A DNA stretch of 11,634 bases, from positions 1 to 11,634 of the forward strand of contig JABEVM010000098.1 of NCBI GenBank assembly GCA_013041585.1. The letters are read 5' to 3'. Under the pieces are notes generated by a model. That model was not told the origin of the DNA. It saw nothing but the letters and a program-made list of their open reading frames with translations, and made no database searches. The DNA is from Chlamydiota bacterium. Lineage in GTDB: Bacteria; Chlamydiota; Chlamydiia; Chlamydiales; Rhabdochlamydiaceae. This document shows, in pieces, positions 1 to 7,010 of the stretch; the first letter of the stretch is position 1, and every line of letters begins with the position of its first letter. The translations under genes and the position numbers were made by a program.

Positions 1-291
1 CGTTGTTTTTTCTATATAATCTACCAATGCCATCGTCTCATCAACCATCTGCATAGATACTTGCTTTGGATCTGTTATAGCAGAAAATACTAAATTGGTC
101 GCGTCAAGCGGCAAGCGCGTATATGCCTTTGTCACGTCTACAAGATTACCAGGAGCTCTCTGTTGGTCAGATGATTGCCAAAAAACCTTGATCGGAATGA
201 AATTCAGCTCAATTAAAGTCATCGTTGCTCTTTGACCTGCTGCAATACTTCCACTCAGCTTGTCGACTTTTGAAGAGTTGAGAATAGGATC
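1..291 (-). pseudogene. Partial paralogue of the adjacent toxin gene (probable orphan toxin cassette, 3' end outside window)
   Basis: Read on the minus strand, an open frame begins just after a TAA at 294-292 and runs off the left edge. Its last 51 codons (153-1) match residues 594-644 of the large toxin-like protein encoded at 840-3524, with 44 of 51 residues the same and about 90% DNA identity over 153 bases. The 46 codons before that match the main protein only loosely (a DPI...K...L...I..G pattern) and look degenerate. An in-frame ATG at 222-220 has no convincing ribosome binding site. The piece lies just past the immunity-like gene, where orphan toxin C-terminal modules of contact-dependent and polymorphic toxin loci usually sit. 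I infer a displaced cassette whose toxin tip lies to the left of the window. It may be silent, and a full second toxin gene disrupted at its 5' end is the alternative. Confidence 0.65.
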
Positions 292-302
292 TTAGAAAGA
301 AC

Positions 303-818
303 CTATTTTTCAACAGGTTGATAGCGAGGGTTATAATAAGCTCGATCACATTTAGGACAAATGACGATCTTATCTTCAGATGTTGATTCCCAAGCATCCA
401 CACAGTCAGGACACATAAGCCAATTTTCATCTAAAATTTGAGCCGTAGTAGAAATCTCACTATCCGGAATTGGTTCGAAAAAATGTTCTGTAAACACCAA
501 ACAAAATATAACTTGTCCAGGCACTGTAATGGAATAGTTCTCAATGTAACTTAGGGCTATTTTCTTACTTCGTAAAAAGAAATCTTCTTTCGATTCTTTT
601 TCCTTTCGTTCACAAGACCAATTATCATACAGGGGTTTAAATTGATCATTTTGTATATTGTATACATCCCCTCCCAAGATCCCAACATTTTCATTCATTA
701 GAAGCTTAATTATTCTAATAGCCTCTTCTTTTTCCCAAGAAAGATCTCGACTGAGCCCATATTTTTCTAAAGGGACTATTCTTTTAAAAAGTTCTTTTTC
801 GATTTCTCTTTTTTTCAT
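303..818 (-). CDS. Probable immunity protein with C-terminal zinc ribbon (Imm40-like)
   Basis: This 171-residue cytoplasmic protein has no signal peptide or membrane segment. Its gene starts 21 bases after the toxin-like gene ends, on the same strand, as immunity genes do. Residues 1-100 carry an EAIRIIKLL helix, a GILGGDVY turn (46-53), a YDNW motif (64-67) and a late SYIENY helix. From memory, this set of motifs resembles the Imm40 family of polymorphic-toxin immunity proteins. Residues 130-160 form a probable zinc ribbon with CPDC (136-139) and CPKC (154-157). Such a ribbon is not something I know as a standard part of that family. The inferred role is to bind and block the toxin tip encoded upstream, protecting the producer. 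The ATG at 818 has only a weak AAAGATG-like ribosome binding site, suggesting translation linked to the upstream gene. The immunity role is moderately secure and the family name less so. Confidence 0.65.
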   Translation of the reverse strand: MKKREIEKELFKRIVPLEKYGLSRDLSWEKEEAIRIIKLLMNENVGILGGDVYNIQNDQFKPLYDNWSCERKEKESKEDFFLRSKKIALSYIENYSITVPGQVIFCLVFTEHFFEPIPDSEISTTAQILDENWLMCPDCVDAWESTSEDKIVICPKCDRAYYNPRYQPVEK

Positions 819-839
819 AAATTCATCTTTTTAAAATTG

Positions 840-3524
840 TTATTTGGATATAAACAGTCTATGTTTAATTGTATTATCAGGTTCTATTATCCATTCAAAA
901 TATCCTTCCTTACCTTGATAAGCTCCTTCAAGAGTGATTTTAGTTCTAAAAATTCCATCCCCTCCAACAAATTTTTCCATCTTACCTAATCCAGCATAAT
1001 TGTCTACTTCCAACGGGAAAGCGTGAAAATCTGGTAATGCACTGCTCTTATTTAGCCTCATTTGATCATACACTTTCTCTGAATAGCTTGTCCCTTTTAA
1101 AGGATTATTAGGTAGCGATTGTAAATGTGGAGATGACTTTATTCGAACTTGTTGAGATTCTAATTCCCTAATCAATCCTCCTTCTATTGCAGTAGTTCTT
1201 CCCTCAGTAACAACACACCTTTCCAAAGCATTCGCAGATTTACCAAGCATGCCGCCTTCTCCTACCATCAGGGTTGCTTTCTGCTCTACTGTTCTAAGCG
1301 GTACTAAAATCTCCGTTGCTTCTCCTGTCTTTATTGCCTTGCTTCCTACATTTGTTGCATGAGCTAACTCCAATCCTTTTTGACTTGCTGCAACTTCTAG
1401 ACTTGCTACTTGCGTCGCCTTATTTAAGGCTTGAACCTCTTTTGCTGCCTTGAATGCTGCACCTGGAGCTGCAACGTCCATTGCTATATCATTTGCTGCT
1501 CTTAATATTCTTTTGAACTTTTCTGAAACCGGTAATTTCAACCATTCTGCCTTACCCTCAACTCCCAAAGCTTTTGATAAAAAATCATCAATCGTTGTGT
1601 TTTCTATATAATCTACAAACGCCATCGTCTCATCGACCATCTGCATAGATACTTGCTTTGGATCTGTTATGGCAGAAAATAATAAATTAGTTGCATCACG
1701 TGGCAAGCGAGCATATGCCTGTGTCACGTCTGCAAGATTACCCGGTAATCTCTTTAAGTTCCCTGCTACCCCCTCCGCCGATCCTACCGCCATATCAATG
1801 GGCAGTTGCGCCGCTTCCATCAATCCCTCTACAATAGCATTAGCAAGTTTCATCTTATCCGGATCTTTGATGGGATCGATAGGCGTAGGTTTTATTCCAG
1901 ATTTTTGATAGTCGCTCAATGCCTCTTGCTTATTCCCTATTTCCGCATGAACTAAGGCTCTATCTAAAAAGGCTTCTTTGTTCTCCGGGGCTTTTGCTAT
2001 GACTCGATTTAACGATTCTAACTTTCCAGCATTCACAAAATTTCTTTCCGGAACGGCAAATGCTTGTGTCAGAAAAGGATTTATAGGATTTCTTAATTCA
2101 CCAGGGTTTCCGATTGCTGTGACAATGTTAGAGGCTTCCAAGAGTTTTTTAACATCGGAGTTCCCAGATCCAAGAGGACTTGATTGGTTATTTAAATGCT
2201 CTTGTCGATGTCTCTCTTGCTGAATCGGATGTATCGCCTGACGCCCGTACCACTCATCTATTTTCCCTCGACCGGCTGCTGTAAAAGGCTCTGTAGTTAT
2301 CGGACGAGTCCCATTTGATGGAGGCGTCGAAGGAGACAAGTTTTGTTTATTTAAATTACTCCATATCTCATGCGTAATGGTAGCTGCCGAATTTCTTATT
2401 TCGGCTATAGAGCTTTCCCCCATGCGGAAATCTCTGGGGTTTCCTGCTTGGAACGTATCTCTTAGTGAAGCTTGTGAAGGTGGTGTTGGCATGGCAATTG
2501 AACTTGGCTGTGAAGGATTCTGCGCCCTCGAAAGGGACTGCGTTGGTTTTTCATCTTTTTCTTCAAGCGCATCACTAAGAAACTTACCAGCCGCGGCTGC
2601 AAGAAGAGTTCCGCTTCCCCCGTCTGCACCTAAAGTAGCAATCGTAACAGCCACACCGACCACTACAACAGCTCCTACGGTAATTGCTACAGCGTGTTTT
2701 TTAACAAACTTTCCTGTCTTTTTAGCGCCTTTTTTGGCACCATGACCAACAGCTTTACCGCCTTTTTTTACTCCATGACCGATTCTTTCTAAGAAATTTT
2801 TCTTGTGCGTATGTTCATGCTTATCATTATGTTGAGGTTTTTGCTCTTGAACTTGTTGTGGATTCGTTGTGGGTGGTTGAGATTGTTGAGTTTGTTGAGG
2901 AGCGGGAGATACCTGAGCAGGCTTGTGTTTTCCTCTTCTCTTTCTATTACCATGATCCTTGCCAACGCTAAAGCCAAATCCAAGGCCCATAATTTTAGGA
3001 AAAAAAGTTGCTCCCAGCGTAGAATAATTTTTACATTGCGAATATTGAACAGTAAAGTCGTCTTTCCAGTTCGGGAATCTCCACTCCATTTTATAGGGAT
3101 TATTGGGAGCCAACATAAAAGAGCTCGCATATTCTTCTTCGGAATCCTCTTTTTCTTCATCTGCATAAAGCTCAACGATATCTTGATAAAGCGCTTGCTT
3201 TTCTTCTTCACTTTTGTCCATCGATCCTATCTGCACCAAATAGACAACAAAATTCCTTAGTTCATTTACCAAATTTTCATCGGGATTTTCTTCGGCTGCG
3301 AGACCTTCTAAAATCTCTTGTAAGTTATCGACGAAAAAAAGAATCGACTCAAAAGAAGAATCAAAGTCTTTCCAGGTTTCCAGAGAAGCAAACATTGAGT
3401 CAAAGTCTTCCTCTTCTTGATAAAACCTCGAGGTTTCAATATTCATCACATGTTCTGTAGGGAACATCTCTTGAGGTAATGATTCTGCCTGTAGCTGCAT
3501 TGGGATATCAAACATTTGATTCAC
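840..3524 (-). CDS. Large multidomain polymorphic-toxin-like protein
   Basis: The frame opens at a GTG (3524) and encodes 894 residues; an ATG three codons in (3515) is better placed behind GGTGA, giving 891. Layout seen: an acidic N-terminal region (1-145); a Pro/Gln/His-rich linker (about 193-245); a Lys/Gly-rich stretch with two GHGxKKG repeats; a hydrophobic, possibly membrane-inserting segment (277-309); a Ser/Pro-rich linker; a single TPR-like helix pair (about 515-545, NKEAFLDRALVHAEIGNKQE); a helical pre-toxin region (550-800); and a compact C-terminal domain (about 804-894). That last domain has KGTSYSEKV, DFHAFP, GGDGIFRTK and a final EPDNTIKHRLF, and resembles toxin tips found at the ends of Rhs/CDI-type proteins. 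Its enzymatic activity is unknown to me. The following gene looks like its immunity protein, and residues 594-644 recur in the left-edge fragment. No signal peptide or known secretion tag is visible, so the delivery route is open. Confidence 0.65.
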   Translation of the reverse strand: MNQMFDIPMQLQAESLPQEMFPTEHVMNIETSRFYQEEEDFDSMFASLETWKDFDSSFESILFFVDNLQEILEGLAAEENPDENLVNELRNFVVYLVQIGSMDKSEEEKQALYQDIVELYADEEKEDSEEEYASSFMLAPNNPYKMEWRFPNWKDDFTVQYSQCKNYSTLGATFFPKIMGLGFGFSVGKDHGNRKRRGKHKPAQVSPAPQQTQQSQPPTTNPQQVQEQKPQHNDKHEHTHKKNFLERIGHGVKKGGKAVGHGAKKGAKKTGKFVKKHAVAITVGAVVVVGVAVTIATLGADGGSGTLLAAAAGKFLSDALEEKDEKPTQSLSRAQNPSQPSSIAMPTPPSQASLRDTFQAGNPRDFRMGESSIAEIRNSAATITHEIWSNLNKQNLSPSTPPSNGTRPITTEPFTAAGRGKIDEWYGRQAIHPIQQERHRQEHLNNQSSPLGSGNSDVKKLLEASNIVTAIGNPGELRNPINPFLTQAFAVPERNFVNAGKLESLNRVIAKAPENKEAFLDRALVHAEIGNKQEALSDYQKSGIKPTPIDPIKDPDKMKLANAIVEGLMEAAQLPIDMAVGSAEGVAGNLKRLPGNLADVTQAYARLPRDATNLLFSAITDPKQVSMQMVDETMAFVDYIENTTIDDFLSKALGVEGKAEWLKLPVSEKFKRILRAANDIAMDVAAPGAAFKAAKEVQALNKATQVASLEVAASQKGLELAHATNVGSKAIKTGEATEILVPLRTVEQKATLMVGEGGMLGKSANALERCVVTEGRTTAIEGGLIRELESQQVRIKSSPHLQSLPNNPLKGTSYSEKVYDQMRLNKSSALPDFHAFPLEVDNYAGLGKMEKFVGGDGIFRTKITLEGAYQGKEGYFEWIIEPDNTIKHRLFISK

Positions 3525-3530
3525 CGTAAA
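3515..3530 (-). promoter_or_regulatory. Start-codon choice for the toxin-like gene
   Basis: The longest frame begins at GTG 3524, but the bases before that GTG hold no purine-rich ribosome binding sequence (they run through a CCCCCC tract). An ATG at 3515-3513 is preceded five bases earlier by GGTGA, which includes the GTG itself. I favour the ATG; the difference is three residues. Confidence 0.45.
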
Positions 3531-3552
3531 TTTGGGGGGATTTTTTGCTTGC

Positions 3553-3581
3553 AGTATCTTCTCGTGTAAAGATTATTTCAA
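3553..3581 (-). promoter_or_regulatory. Candidate sigma70-type promoter for the toxin-like gene
   Basis: On the minus strand, TTGAAA (3581-3576) and GATACT (3558-3553) are separated by exactly 17 bases, a good -35/-10 pair. Transcription would begin near 3546, leaving a leader of roughly 30 bases before the ATG at 3515. This is motif matching by eye in AT-rich DNA, where chance matches are common. Confidence 0.35.
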
Positions 3582-3651
3582 GATTTATTGAGTCTGAGGT
3601 TTTTACAGATTTTTCTGAATTTTAGAACAAAATCAAAACCATAGATAAAAA

Positions 3652-3663
3652 GAATCTAGATTC
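3652..3663. repeat. Perfect 12-base palindrome GAATCTAGATTC
   Basis: The palindrome lies about 70 bases upstream of the candidate toxin promoter in the divergent intergenic region. It could be an operator for a dimeric regulator, but no cognate regulator is identifiable and 12-base palindromes occur by chance. Confidence 0.3.
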
Positions 3664-3716
3664 GTTCATCTCTTCTAAAATTAATATCACAATAACCCTA
3701 CCTTCAACGTTAGAAA

Positions 3717-3779
3717 TTCTAGGGTTTTAGTTTAGTGCATTCAGATCTTAAGTTTAGCTTTTCTAGGGTTTTGGTTTAG
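3717..3779 (+). repeat. Two copies of TTCTAGGGTTTTRGTTTAG
   Basis: Copies lie at 3717-3735 (with A at the variable base) and 3761-3779 (with G), 44 bases apart. A third is at 10589-10607. The second and third copies share a longer 29-base unit (3751-3779 and 10579-10607) with only two mismatches. The first copy also forms a 7-bp inverted repeat, AACCCTA (3694-3700) with TAGGGTT (3720-3726). All three repeat copies point the same way, and copies two and three bracket the replication/partition genes and the protease gene. The function is unknown: a protein-binding site or a recombination footprint are both possible. Confidence 0.6.
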
Positions 3780-3849
3780 CGAGAAAAAATAAAATCTTGG
3801 GGCATTAATCCCCTACTCTCATTTATCAAAAATAAATAATCCATCTATC

Positions 3850-4160
3850 TGGAAATACATACATCCAGAAATCCGTTTATACAGAAAGAAATATTTCCAT
3901 CTGTCAAGCCATAGAAGTCAAACTGGAACAGTTCCCAATAACCTATGTCTTTAGGACACCCTTAACACAGAAAGATGTATTTCCAGAAAAACAACAATAT
4001 GGTTTGATGTAAATCCAGTATCCCGTAAAAAAATACAAACATACAACCATCTTGACGGTTGTATGTATTTCCATTCAACTTTCCAGATACCCTTAAACTT
4101 GGAATTACATTAAACCAATTAAGAACATACCCAGCAAAATGGATAGATGGAAATACATAC
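3850..4160. repeat. Candidate centromere (parS/parC) and parA operator cluster
   Basis: TGGAAATACATAC occurs exactly three times: forward at 3850-3862 and 4148-4160, and reversed at 4061-4073. Degenerate relatives lie at 3890-3904 (reverse), 3974-3985 (reverse), 4006-4017 (reverse) and 4100-4112 (forward). The cluster sits directly upstream of a type Ib parA followed by a small ribbon-helix-helix-like gene. That is where type Ib systems such as TP228 parFG carry their centromere and operator, so I infer that this region binds the partner protein. Apart from these repeats, the hairpin at 4039-4066 and the promoter at 4184-4212, I see no gene in 3525-4245. Confidence 0.55.
4039..4066. repeat. 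10-bp perfect inverted repeat within the parA upstream region
   Basis: ACATACAACC (4039-4048) pairs exactly with GGTTGTATGT (4057-4066) around an 8-base loop. The right arm overlaps the reversed TGGAAATACATAC copy at 4061-4073, so the hairpin is embedded in the putative partition site. No T-tract follows, so it is not an obvious terminator. It is more likely a dimer-binding operator. Confidence 0.5.
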
Positions 4161-4183
4161 ATACAGACTTCCAGAAAAAAATG

Positions 4184-4212
4184 TTTACATAAAAACACCT
4201 GTTCACTACATT
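4184..4212 (+). promoter_or_regulatory. Candidate promoter of the par-dnaB-rep operon
   Basis: TTTACA (4184-4189) and TACATT (4207-4212) are 17 bases apart, with the initiator ATG 33 bases after the -10. The last TGGAAATACATAC copy (4148-4160) lies just upstream of the -35, well placed for autoregulation by the partition proteins. A ribosome binding site, AGGTG, sits at about 4232-4236. Confidence 0.45.
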
Positions 4213-4245
4213 CTGGATTAAAGAAATAACTTAGGTGTTAACGTC

Positions 4246-5025
4246 ATGTTTAAAATAGCAATAAGCAATCAAAAAGGAGGGTGCGGAAAAACAACTTCAA
4301 GCATCAACCTAGCGGCAGGGTTGGCCTACAAAGGTCGAAAGGTTCTTCTTATAGATCTAGATCCGCAAGGAAACTCTACTATTGGACTCGGAATCAAAAC
4401 AGACAATCGACAAACTGTTGCTGAATTATTGTGCCAGGAAGAATGCGAATTCAAAGACATCGTGCAAGATACTTATATCGAAGGATTGCATATTTTACCT
4501 GCTGATGTATCTTTAGCCGTCGCGGATCTTAAACTTGCTCAAATTCAAGCTAAAGAGTTTGTGCTTCGTTCCAAACTTACTGATGTAAACTACGATTACA
4601 TCATAATAGACACTTCTCCTACTTTTGGAACCTTATTAACCAACGCAATTTTAGCAGTGGATCACATTATACTCCCTGTCGGATTAAATTTTTTTAACTT
4701 GGCCGGGATGCAAAACCTCGTGGATACGATTAATCACACTAACAAAAAAGTCGGTCACCTTATAAATCATCGAGCTGAAATCTTAGGAGTCCTTTTTACT
4801 TTCTTCAAGATGTCAACTAATCATTCGAAAAGGATTTTCGACGCTATTAATGAGTTGTTTGGAGATAAGGTTTTCGAAACTAAAATCCCAGAAAATGTCA
4901 AATTACAAGAATCCCAAGAAGCAGCAAAGGCAATTTTCGATTTTGCTCCTAATAGCAGCAGTGCAATTGCCTATGGTAAATTTACAGAAGAACTTGAAAA
5001 GAGGTTAAGTTATGTCAGGAATTGA
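4246..5025 (+). CDS. parA: ParA-type partition ATPase (type Ib)
   Basis: This protein of 259 residues is a Walker-type ATPase that segregates plasmid copies by binding nucleoid DNA under control of a centromere-binding partner. The deviant Walker A motif KGGCGKTT covers residues 10-17, with the signature Lys10 and Lys15. The Walker A' motif LIDLDPQGN holds Asp37 and Asp39, and Walker B YIIIDTSP ends at Asp122. The protein starts directly at the ATPase fold without the N-terminal DNA-binding domain of type Ia ParA. Length and layout therefore fit type Ib (ParF/Soj-like), as do chlamydial plasmid pGP5 proteins. The stop overlaps the next gene by 14 bases, and repeats resembling a centromere lie upstream. 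The gene heads an operon through 8185. Identification as a ParA family member is very secure. Confidence 0.95.
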   Translation: MFKIAISNQKGGCGKTTSSINLAAGLAYKGRKVLLIDLDPQGNSTIGLGIKTDNRQTVAELLCQEECEFKDIVQDTYIEGLHILPADVSLAVADLKLAQIQAKEFVLRSKLTDVNYDYIIIDTSPTFGTLLTNAILAVDHIILPVGLNFFNLAGMQNLVDTINHTNKKVGHLINHRAEILGVLFTFFKMSTNHSKRIFDAINELFGDKVFETKIPENVKLQESQEAAKAIFDFAPNSSSAIAYGKFTEELEKRLSYVRN

Positions 5026-5407
5026 AGAAATGAAGAAAAGAACTAAATTGTCTATGGAAGAAATGTACGATAATCCAATAGCTGAAAAAGTAGAAATCCA
5101 GAAAAACGTAAGCCAAGAAAGACAGAAACCCATAAAAACATTAAACCAGGAAAGTGTAAAAGAAACTATCCAGAAACTTGCACACCCGGAAATCCAACAA
5201 CCCAAACAAACGGATGTCTTTCCAGTAAAACAAGTACAGCCTCAAAAAGCTCCTACCTATAAAATGACTTTTATGTTGACCGAAGACATATATAAAGCAT
5301 TCAATGATCTCTATGCTAAACGCATGCTACAAGGACGTAAAACTGAAAAATCTGATTTGATTTGTGAAGCGATTGAATGGTTAATCAAAATGGAAGGCGA
5401 AAAATAA
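5012..5407 (+). CDS. Small ribbon-helix-helix-like partition partner (ParG/ParB analogue)
   Basis: This protein of 131 residues has a charged, probably disordered N-terminal half (1-80) rich in Lys, Gln and Glu. The C-terminal third reads as a strand (YKMTFML, 83-89), a helix (about 90-105) and a second helix (about 111-127), which fits a ribbon-helix-helix fold. Type Ib partition partners such as ParG have this plan: a flexible tail that stimulates the ATPase and a dimeric DNA-binding domain that binds the centromere and represses the operon. The start ATG lies inside the end of parA (14-base overlap) behind GAGG at 5001-5004, so the two are translationally coupled. I see no close family match; the chlamydial pGP6 protein occupies a similar place but is longer. 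The fold is inferred from the pattern only. Confidence 0.65.
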   Translation: MSGIEEMKKRTKLSMEEMYDNPIAEKVEIQKNVSQERQKPIKTLNQESVKETIQKLAHPEIQQPKQTDVFPVKQVQPQKAPTYKMTFMLTEDIYKAFNDLYAKRMLQGRKTEKSDLICEAIEWLIKMEGEK

Positions 5408-5408
5408 A

Positions 5409-7010
5409 ATGCTCGAAAAACAATTAGCGCCACTTCCTTATTCCCAAGAAAATGAAATGATGACGCTTGGGTGTATGCTAACAAGCGGGGAAGCACTCAG
5501 AGTTGCAGCAACTGCTCTTGAAAGTAATGATTTTCATTTCGAGGAACATCAGGTAATTTTTCGAGTTTTAAAAGCTTTCTATAAAGAAAAAAGGCCTGTT
5601 GATACCCACTTAGTTAGTGAAGAATTAAAAACCATCCAACAACTGGAAAAAGTTGGGGGAGCAGCGTATATTGTAAGCCTGGCTCAATATGCGGGAGTTT
5701 CTTCCTATTTTGAAGAATACATTAAGTCTTTAAAAGACTCATCTTTACTAAGAAAACTCTCGACTCTATCTAAAAGAATTGAGATAGCTTCCTCTAATTC
5801 AAATAACGATCCAGAAGGTGTTCTGGAAGAAGCTTTAAAAGAGCTGGAAAGTTTAAAAAAGGCTCATTCAGAGAAACTAAAGACAACGTCAATTCAAGAT
5901 AAATGGGATGACCTAGAAGAAATGCTCCGTAAACACAGGGGTCAAAAATATATAGGTCTATGCCAAAAAAGCATCCCTGTCCTAGATGAAAGTTTACTTG
6001 GTTTAAGAAAGCTCATCTTACTAGCTGCACAGCCAAATGTAGGGAAAACAGCGCTAACAATTCAACTAGCCTTAGACATCGTTCAAAACAATCCCAATGC
6101 TTGCATGGTTTATTTTTCTCTTGAAATGACAGCCAGGGACATCCTAATTAGAATGTGTTGCCATCTTTCTCAAATGGATTATGAAACATTTGTTCTTGGT
6201 AGTGGGAACCAAAATCGCCTCGCAGATCCTGATGCATATTTCACCAAAGAAGAACTCTCAAAAATTGAGAAAACAAAAAAAGCATTGTTGGCTTTTGGTG
6301 ATAGAATTCAAATAGTTGATAGTAATATGACCTCTTCTATTGACTCTCTTTCCGCTATAAATTACATAAACTCAATTAAAGACAAAACTGGTTGCAATAG
6401 GGTAGTAGTGGTTATTGACTACTTGCAAGTTTGGCCTATGAATCCAAACTTAAGATTTTCTAGTGAAAATGAGATTGATAAATGGAAAGTCGGAGAAATA
6501 AAAAAAATCAGAGATGCGATCAACGATGACCCAATATTAGTCATTTCCGAAGCAAGAAAACCTTCTGGCAAAGAGGGTAGTTGGGGAGATGATATGGCCG
6601 ATGTCATGGGTTCTGCACGGGGCACGTATACTCCAGATGTTGTGATGCTGATGACCCAAATATCAGACAGGGTATTAATAGACTGGGCTAAAAATAGCAG
6701 CGTAAAAGGAAATTCTACAGAGGAACAAGCTGAGTGGATTCGTAATGGCCTGGCAAAGCAGGGCAAGTCTCTTTGTAAATTAAAAGCCCCAAAAGTACGA
6801 GATGGTATGAAACGATTCAATGCAATTCTTGAATATAATTTTCATAAAAACATCTTCCGTTTAATTCAAACAGAAGATGCAGCAAATTTAATCTCTAGCT
6901 CTCTAAAAACGTTGCAAGCTCCTCAAACGGAAGAAGCTCATGTGGAAAAGCCTAAAACATCGCATGGAAATGGGTTTAAAAGTTTAGGAGTTATTGGTGG
7001 TAAAAAATGA
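5409..7010 (+). CDS. dnaB: DnaB-like replicative helicase
   Basis: This protein of 533 residues is a replicative DNA helicase that unwinds the plasmid origin as a ring-shaped hexamer. Residues 5-125 match the DnaB N-terminal helical domain (LPYSQENEMMTLGCML; ...VGGAAYIVSLAQ). After a linker, the RecA-like motor begins near 185. Walker A is AQPNVGKT (207-214, Lys213), with the usual first Gly replaced by Ala207. SLEM holds the catalytic Glu239, and Walker B is VIDYLQV with Asp337. SEARKPSGKEG and GSARGTYTPDVVMLM match the late DnaB motifs. Bacterial DnaB is usually about 450-470 residues; the extra length lies in the motor domain and a polar C-terminal tail. The gene begins one base after the previous stop and ends in an ATGA overlap with the next. 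A plasmid-borne DnaB is typical of chlamydial plasmids (pGP1). Confidence 0.93.
   Translation: MLEKQLAPLPYSQENEMMTLGCMLTSGEALRVAATALESNDFHFEEHQVIFRVLKAFYKEKRPVDTHLVSEELKTIQQLEKVGGAAYIVSLAQYAGVSSYFEEYIKSLKDSSLLRKLSTLSKRIEIASSNSNNDPEGVLEEALKELESLKKAHSEKLKTTSIQDKWDDLEEMLRKHRGQKYIGLCQKSIPVLDESLLGLRKLILLAAQPNVGKTALTIQLALDIVQNNPNACMVYFSLEMTARDILIRMCCHLSQMDYETFVLGSGNQNRLADPDAYFTKEELSKIEKTKKALLAFGDRIQIVDSNMTSSIDSLSAINYINSIKDKTGCNRVVVVIDYLQVWPMNPNLRFSSENEIDKWKVGEIKKIRDAINDDPILVISEARKPSGKEGSWGDDMADVMGSARGTYTPDVVMLMTQISDRVLIDWAKNSSVKGNSTEEQAEWIRNGLAKQGKSLCKLKAPKVRDGMKRFNAILEYNFHKNIFRLIQTEDAANLISSSLKTLQAPQTEEAHVEKPKTSHGNGFKSLGVIGGKK

Noticed and set aside
209..430. Minus-strand 73-codon frame near the left edge
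   Set aside because: It overlaps the immunity-like gene in another frame and has no family features.
2377..2745. Plus-strand open frame opposite the toxin-like gene
   Set aside because: It is an antisense shadow of the Ala/Val/Gly-rich region; the hydrophobic, Ala/Thr-rich product comes from complementing that composition.
2805..3260. Plus-strand 151-codon frame opposite the toxin-like gene
   Set aside because: It is an antisense shadow with leucine/serine-rich content and no plausible ribosome binding site or context.
3717..3779. Telomere-like TTTAGGG/TAGGGTT repeats suggesting a linear element end
   Set aside because: Only a few scattered partial matches occur, not a tandem array, and genes continue on both sides.
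3962..4198. Minus-strand 78-codon frame upstream of parA
   Set aside because: It reads through the repeat cluster and hairpin; its Phe/Tyr/Cys-rich product looks like translated AT-rich noncoding DNA.
6419..6820. Minus-strand frame of 133 codons within dnaB
   Set aside because: It is the antisense strand of a conserved helicase domain; the sense frame explains the region.
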